A DNA stretch of 64,000 nucleotides, taken from positions 4,480,501 to 4,544,500 of the forward strand of contig NZ_VFOV01000001.1 of the NCBI RefSeq assembly GCF_006716315.1, read 5' to 3'. Origin of the DNA: Nocardioides albertanoniae (GTDB lineage: Bacteria; Actinomycetota; Actinomycetes; Propionibacteriales; Nocardioidaceae). This document shows, in pieces, positions 59,902-64,000 of this stretch; the stretch's first letter is position 1; each line of letters opens with the position of its first letter. The notes below the pieces were generated by a model, which was not told the origin of the DNA, made no database searches, and saw nothing but the letters and a program-made list of their open reading frames with translations. A program made the translations under genes and the position numbers.

Positions 59902-61109
59902 CAGAACTCCGCATCCAGCTCGATCACGTCCACCTCGGCATTCTCACCCAGAGAGACCGTCTCCGGTGGGATCACGATCAGGCAGTTCGCGGCGGCGAGG
60001 TCACCGATCAGATGCGACCCCGGCCCGCCGACGGGAGACACGCTCGCCTGCGAGCCGTCGTACCAACCGCGCAGATACTGCTCCTTGCCCTGCGCCGAGC
60101 GCACGGGATGGGTCAGCGTGGCGCGGCGTACGGGGCGGGCCTCCGGGGTCAGCCCCATCAGCCGGCGCACGGCCGGGAGCACGAAGAGCTCGAAGGAGAC
60201 GAACGAGGAGACCGGGTTGCCGGGAAGGCACACCACCGGCACGCGCTCCTCGCCGACGCGGCCGAACCCCTGCGGCTTGCCCGGCTGCATGGCCACCGGG
60301 CCGAACCACACGCCGTGCGGGGTCAGCGCCTCCTTGACGACGTCGTAGTCGCCCATCGAGACACCGCCGGAGGTGACCACCAGATCAGCGCGTACGAGCT
60401 GGTCGGAGAGGGCGGCCATGAACGCCCGCGGCTCGTCGGGCACGATCCCGACGCGGTAGGCGATCGCGCCGGCGCGGCGGGCGGCCGCGGCCAGCAGGAA
60501 GGAGTTGCCGTCGTAGATCGAGTCGTGCCCGAGGCTGTCGCCCGGCTCGCGCAGCTCGGTGCCGGTGGAGAGCACCACGACCCTGGGGCGCGGCCGCACC
60601 GCCACCTGCGCGCGGCCCACGGATGCGATCAGGCCCAGGTGGCGCGGCCCCAGCACCGTGCCCGCAGGCACGAGCAGGTCACCCTTGGCGACATCCTCAC
60701 CCGCGTAGCGCACGTGCTGGGCCTCGTCCGGAGTGCGGCGGATCTCGACGGCGGCGACGCCACGGTCGGTCCACTCGTACGGCACGACCGTGTCGGCGCC
60801 CGCCGGCATCGGTGCGCCCGTCATGATCTTCGCCGCCGCACCGGGCGGCAACGCGAGCACCGAGGCCTGTCCCGCACCGATCTCGCCGACCACCGGCAAC
60901 CGCACCGGAGCATCGGCCGACGCCGTCGCGACGTCGGCGTAGTGCACGGCGTAGCCGTCCATCGAGGAGTTGTCGAAGCCCGGCAGCGAGACGCCCGCAT
61001 GCACGTCTTCGGCCACCGCCAGCCCGAGGCAGTCCATCAGGGGCTGCGGGTAGGCCGGCATCGGCTCGAGGTCGTCCAGAATGCGCTGGCGATGTTCCTG
61101 GGGTGTCAC
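59901..61109 (-). CDS. moeA: MoeA-family protein, molybdopterin molybdotransferase / Glp
   Basis: A protein of 402 residues. It contains [20 protein letters not shown] and [65 protein letters not shown] and [20 protein letters not shown]. All MoeA motifs are present, so it may be catalytically active. Its location between UGPase and rimJ/sepX-like genes is that of the paralogue Glp, which in Corynebacterium binds FtsZ and acts in division. The GTG start 61109 is chosen because it lies 10 bases after the UGPase stop; longer forms overlap that gene. Both functions are possible. Confidence 0.88.
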   Translation of the reverse strand: MTPQEHRQRILDDLEPMPAYPQPLMDCLGLAVAEDVHAGVSLPGFDNSSMDGYAVHYADVATASADAPVRLPVVGEIGAGQASVLALPPGAAAKIMTGAPMPAGADTVVPYEWTDRGVAAVEIRRTPDEAQHVRYAGEDVAKGDLLVPAGTVLGPRHLGLIASVGRAQVAVRPRPRVVVLSTGTELREPGDSLGHDSIYDGNSFLLAAAARRAGAIAYRVGIVPDEPRAFMAALSDQLVRADLVVTSGGVSMGDYDVVKEALTPHGVWFGPVAMQPGKPQGFGRVGEERVPVVCLPGNPVSSFVSFELFVLPAVRRLMGLTPEARPVRRATLTHPVRSAQGKEQYLRGWYDGSQASVSPVGGPGSHLIGDLAAANCLIVIPPETVSLGENAEVDVIELDAEF

Positions 61110-61119
61110 CCCGGAGACT

Positions 61120-62505
61120 CTAGTGCGCGGGGTCGGAGAGGACGGTCGCGGGCGCGACGCGTTCGGCGTTGGCTCCGTCGAGGGTGACCGCACCCATGAC
61201 CTGGACGCCCTTGCCGAAGGTCCAGTCGCCGTTGACGGTCAACGAGGTCGCATGGCGCAGGGACGGGGCGCCTTCGGGGAAACGCTCGTCGAACTTGGCG
61301 ACATACTTGTAGTGGTCACCGTCGAGATCGATGAACGGCACCTCGTCGGCGACCTGGTCGAGCACGAAGCCGTCGCCGATGTCGTAGACGTCGGAGCGGA
61401 GCACGAGCAGGTCGTTGGTGGTCTTGACCGGCACGAACCGGTCGCGGCCCACCTCGATCAGCTGCGAGCCCTCGAAGACCTCGATCGCGGCACCCATGGC
61501 GGTCTCGATCTGCACGACCTTCTCGCTCTTCGGGTCGGCCGGGTCGACGGTCTTCTCGTTGCGGATCATCGGCAGACCGAGGATGCCGTCACGCTCGGCC
61601 AGGACCTTCTTGAGCGCCTTGAGGTCGAACCAGATGTTGTTGGTCGAGCAGTACTTGTGGCGGTTGAGATCCTGCAGAGTCACCTTGTCGGCATCGAGCG
61701 TCTGCGCGGTCTCGCGCAGGATGAGCCGACCGTCGGCCTTGCGCCGCGCGAAGTGACCACCCTTGCGGTCGCTGGGGGTGCGGCGTACGGCCTCGATCGC
61801 GAAGGGCGCACCGCTCTTGGCGAACCAGCCGGCGACCTTCTCGTCGGGCACCGCACCGAGGTTGTCGGAGTTGGAGACGAAGACCCGCTCGTATCCCTGC
61901 TCGATGAGCAGGTCGAGGAGGCCGGTGTCGAGCAGCGCGGTGTAGATGTCGCCGTGGCCCGGCGGACACCACTCCAGCTCGGGGTCCTTGGGCCACTCGA
62001 CCGGGGTGAGGTCTTTGACGAGCAGCCGCGGCTCGCGGTTCTGCAGGAACTCCAGGGGCAGCCCCTCGACGGGCAGGTCCTCGTAGCGCTCGAGCGCGGC
62101 CAGACTGTCCTCGGAGGTGCGGAAGGAGTTCATCAGCAGCAGCGGGAGGCGTACGTCGTACTTCTCGCGCATGTGCAGGATCTGGCGCGCGATCACGTCG
62201 AGGAAGCTCAGCCCCTTGCGCACGCACAGCAGCGACTTGGCGCGGTCCATGCCCATCGAGGTGCCCAGACCGCCGTTGAGCTTGATGACCGCGGTGGTCG
62301 AGATGGCGGTGTGGGCCTCGTCGTCGGAGACCTCGGCATCGTGGATCGACGGGATGTCGACCGGCTCGATGGTGTCCTCCGGAATCATCCCGGTCTCACC
62401 GTGCTCGAGCTGGCGGTAGTAATGTGCGAACGTCTGCACCGCGACGTCATCCACGCCGGCGTCGCGCATCTTAGCCATTGCCTTGGCCAAACCTGGGCTA
62501 CCCAT
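61120..62505 (-). CDS. UTP-glucose-1-phosphate uridylyltransferase, eukaryotic UDPGP type
   Basis: Enzyme making UDP-glucose from UTP and glucose-1-phosphate; 461 residues. The nucleotide-binding motif is KLNGGLGTSMGMDRAKSLL. Other motifs are LLLMNSFRTSEDSLAAL, EWCPPGHGDIYTALLDTGLL, FVSNSDNLGA and YCSTNNIWFDLKAL, all of the UDPGP (eukaryotic/Bifidobacterium-type) family. Bacterial GalU is only about 300 residues and unrelated in these motifs, so a different enzyme occupies the galU position. ATG 62505 is chosen over GTG 62541, which would overlap the divergent cyclo-ligase start. Confidence 0.9.
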   Translation of the reverse strand: MGSPGLAKAMAKMRDAGVDDVAVQTFAHYYRQLEHGETGMIPEDTIEPVDIPSIHDAEVSDDEAHTAISTTAVIKLNGGLGTSMGMDRAKSLLCVRKGLSFLDVIARQILHMREKYDVRLPLLLMNSFRTSEDSLAALERYEDLPVEGLPLEFLQNREPRLLVKDLTPVEWPKDPELEWCPPGHGDIYTALLDTGLLDLLIEQGYERVFVSNSDNLGAVPDEKVAGWFAKSGAPFAIEAVRRTPSDRKGGHFARRKADGRLILRETAQTLDADKVTLQDLNRHKYCSTNNIWFDLKALKKVLAERDGILGLPMIRNEKTVDPADPKSEKVVQIETAMGAAIEVFEGSQLIEVGRDRFVPVKTTNDLLVLRSDVYDIGDGFVLDQVADEVPFIDLDGDHYKYVAKFDERFPEGAPSLRHATSLTVNGDWTFGKGVQVMGAVTLDGANAERVAPATVLSDPAH

Positions 62506-62528
62506 GGGGGAAAGCCTAGGCTGTCGTC

Positions 62529-63146
62529 GTGTCGGATTCACACACGCCTCCGGGTTCTGATGGTCCAGCCCCCGCCGACTTCATCGGGCGAAAGACTGCC
62601 CTACGCGACCAGCTGATCACCAGCCGGGGACGCATCGGGGTGCCACAGCTCGGTGAGCTGGCCCGGGCACTGGCGCACGTGGTGACAGACATCCCAGACG
62701 TACGCCGCGCCGCGACCGTGGCGCTCTACGTCTCGATCGGCAGCGAACCGGGCACCGGACCGCTCCTCGACGAGCTCGACGCGGCGGGCAAGCGCGTGCT
62801 GCTTCCGTGCCTGCTGCCCGACAACGACCTCGACTGGGCGGTCTACGACGGGTCGCTGGTCAGCGCCGCGCGGGGGCTGCTCGAGCCCGGCGGTGAACGA
62901 CTGGGGGTCTCGGCGATCGCTCAGGCAGACGTCGTGCTGGTGCCGGGCCTGGCCGTCGACGCGCGCGGCAACCGGATGGGACGTGGCGGCGGCTCCTACG
63001 ACCGCGTGCTCGGGCGGGTGCCCGTCGGCACGCTCACCTGCGCTCTGCTGTATCCATGGGAGATCGGCGTCACGGTGCCCATGGAGGCGCACGACCGGGC
63101 CGTGGCCGCGGCCGCGAGCGCGGAGGGAATGCGGCGCTTCGACTAG
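62529..63146 (+). CDS. 5-formyltetrahydrofolate cyclo-ligase
   Basis: ATP-dependent folate enzyme of 205 residues that converts 5-formyl-THF to 5,10-methenyl-THF. It has RKTALRDQLITSRGRI, ATVALYVSIGSEPGTGPLLD and the signature LVPGLAVDARGNRMGRGGGS followed by YDRVLGRV. The GTG start at 62529 is 24 bases from the divergent UGPase start, so both promoters overlap. Confidence 0.93.
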   Translation: MSDSHTPPGSDGPAPADFIGRKTALRDQLITSRGRIGVPQLGELARALAHVVTDIPDVRRAATVALYVSIGSEPGTGPLLDELDAAGKRVLLPCLLPDNDLDWAVYDGSLVSAARGLLEPGGERLGVSAIAQADVVLVPGLAVDARGNRMGRGGGSYDRVLGRVPVGTLTCALLYPWEIGVTVPMEAHDRAVAAAASAEGMRRFD

Positions 63147-63206
63147 GCGTTCGCTAACATTGGCAGTCGCGCCTGTCGAGTGCCAGATTTCTGTTCTAGG
63201 AGACCC

Positions 63207-63488
63207 GTGCCCACCTATCAGTACGCCTGCACCGAGTGCGGCCACGCCTTCGACCAGTTCCAGAGCTTCAGCGAAGCCTCGCTGACCGAGTGCCCCGAGT
63301 GCGGCGGCAAGCTGCGCAAGGTCTTCAGCGCCGCTGGCGTCGTCTTCAAGGGATCGGGCTTCTACCGCACCGACTCCCGCTCCAGCGGCTCGTCCTCCAC
63401 CTCGTCGACGTCTTCGTCGTCGTCCTCGTCGTCCTCGGACTCGAGCTCCTCCTCGCCGGCCCCCGCCACCTCCAGCTCCTCCGACTGA
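63207..63488 (+). CDS. FmdB-family zinc ribbon protein
   Basis: A protein of 93 residues. A zinc ribbon with two C-x2-C pairs (YACTECGHAFDQFQSFSEAS and ECPECGGKLRKVF) is followed by GVVFKGSGFYRTDSR and then a tail of about 40 Ser/Thr/Pro residues encoded by a run of TCG/TCC repeats. It is the typical FmdB regulatory-protein domain; its precise role is unknown. GTG 63207 has AGGAG upstream. Confidence 0.9.
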   Translation: MPTYQYACTECGHAFDQFQSFSEASLTECPECGGKLRKVFSAAGVVFKGSGFYRTDSRSSGSSSTSSTSSSSSSSSSDSSSSSPAPATSSSSD

Positions 63489-63529
63489 CTCACTCTTTCC
63501 CCCGCCCGCCGAGAAGTCACTCGTGCAGG

Positions 63530-63599
63530 CCGAGGGGTCACTTCTGCAGGTCGAGACGTCACCTTGGTGACGCCTCGGCCTGCAGAAGTGACCCCTCGG
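63530..63599. repeat. Long near-perfect inverted repeat (34-base arms, 2-base loop)
   Basis: Arms 63530-63563 and 63566-63599 match with two mismatches and are separated by TT. The arms themselves consist of a roughly 21-base motif (GTCACTTCTGCAGG with CGAG), of which another diverged copy precedes the left arm at 63516-63538. It lies between the FmdB-type and SAF-domain genes. It may terminate transcription, or be a copy of a dispersed palindromic element. Confidence 0.8.
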
Positions 63600-63688
63600 C
63601 AGTGGGTTATCCACAGGGTTGTTCACAGGGGTCTTGGGGGTGTGGATAGCGAGGTGCGGGGATGCCAGGGGCGGCTTAGCGTGCCGGG

Positions 63689-64000
63689 ATGTTCACACGC
63701 CTCACCACATCCGCCCGCCGCGTACGCCGCGGGGTTCTCGCCCATCGACGCCTGCTGGCGTTCCTGCTGACCGCGGCAGCGGTCGCGATCGGACTCTCGG
63801 CCGCGAGGCCGCACCCGCCCGACACCACGACGATGGCGGTGGCCTCACGAGATCTGCCGGTCGGCGCCGTCATCGGCGCCGCCGACCTGACCGAGGTCGA
63901 GACCGACCCGTCCCAGCTGCCCGCCGACCTGGCCGAGACTCCGATCGGCGAGCGCCTGGCGGCACCCCTGCGACGCGGCGAGCCGGTCACCGACGTACGC
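63689..64000 (+). CDS. SAF-domain membrane protein (CpaB/RcpC-like), cut by window edge
   Basis: The first 104 residues of a protein. A basic N-terminus and one transmembrane helix (LLAFLLTAAAVAIGLSA) are followed by the SAF domain start (MAVASRDLPVGAVIGAADLT and ERLAAPLRRGEPVTDV). Proteins with this layout occur in Flp pilus assembly (CpaB) and as stand-alone SAF proteins after fmdB in actinobacteria. The stand-alone form is more likely because no pilus genes are seen. Confidence 0.8.
   Translation, partial: MFTRLTTSARRVRRGVLAHRRLLAFLLTAAAVAIGLSAARPHPPDTTTMAVASRDLPVGAVIGAADLTEVETDPSQLPADLAETPIGERLAAPLRRGEPVTDVR

Noticed and set aside
62601..63626. A 341-residue minus-strand frame across the cyclo-ligase and FmdB genes
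   Set aside because: Antisense of two recognised genes and of the palindromic repeat; Gly/Arg-rich without motifs.
1..64000. CRISPR array or rRNA genes
   Set aside because: No regularly spaced repeats and no rRNA-like conserved sequence were seen anywhere in the window.

Overview
High-GC actinobacterial DNA with frequent GTG/TTG starts and long runs of ATGA/GTGA-coupled genes. The core block at the right end (UGPase, moeA/glp, moaC, mog, rimJ, sepX-like, then tRNA-Ala) together with the mce operon suggests a Nocardioidaceae-type organism. That placement is inference from gene order and codon style only.

Layout: 1-1.6 kb holds a tyrosine recombinase cut by the window edge and a frameshifted TetR relic. 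1.6-14.1 kb is a leftward operon: ChoD-like GMC oxidase, two YrbE permeases, MceA-F, two Mce-associated proteins and the MceG ATPase. A PucR-type regulator faces it. The operon reads as an ATP-driven lipid or sterol importer co-expressed with a sterol-oxidising enzyme. 15.7-26.5 kb is a second leftward cluster built round a CYP153-type P450 with its own ferredoxin and reductase, plus aldehyde and alcohol dehydrogenases, acyl-CoA ligase, thioesterase and PlsC acyltransferase. It also contains two unexpected enzymes with probable cysteine nucleophiles, one BtrH-like and one transglutaminase-like. An AraC-type regulator diverges from it. 27.9-32.8 kb has a large MmpL exporter between two TetR regulators, followed by a second PaaI-type thioesterase.

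33-48.8 kb is dominated by reactive-sulfur handling and respiration. It has a second MMPL protein, a TauE-like exporter, an MBL-rhodanese fusion, a rhodanese, a DUF302 protein and a CstR-like persulfide sensor with two C-run/G-run palindromes in the divergent promoter. It continues with an ECF sigma fused to a zinc-binding anti-sigma-like domain, a GntR regulator, an orphan CtaD, CcdA, DsbA, an ArsR-rhodanese fusion, a DsrE-like protein, CtaG and the N-terminal part of CydA. CydA is cut off at about 48.81 kb.

48.8-57.26 kb is a mobile element with a MobF relaxase-helicase, small unknown genes, an XRE regulator, a tyrosine integrase and an Xis-like gene. It abuts the 3' end of tRNA-Ala(CGC). 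To the right of the tRNA the gene order becomes conserved actinobacterial core: sepX/glpR-like, rimJ, mog, moaC, moeA/glp, eukaryotic-type UGPase, 5-FTHF cyclo-ligase, FmdB zinc ribbon and a SAF-domain protein. Everything left of the tRNA could therefore be accessory DNA accumulated at this tRNA site. No second tRNA fragment (attL) was seen in the window to fix the other border.
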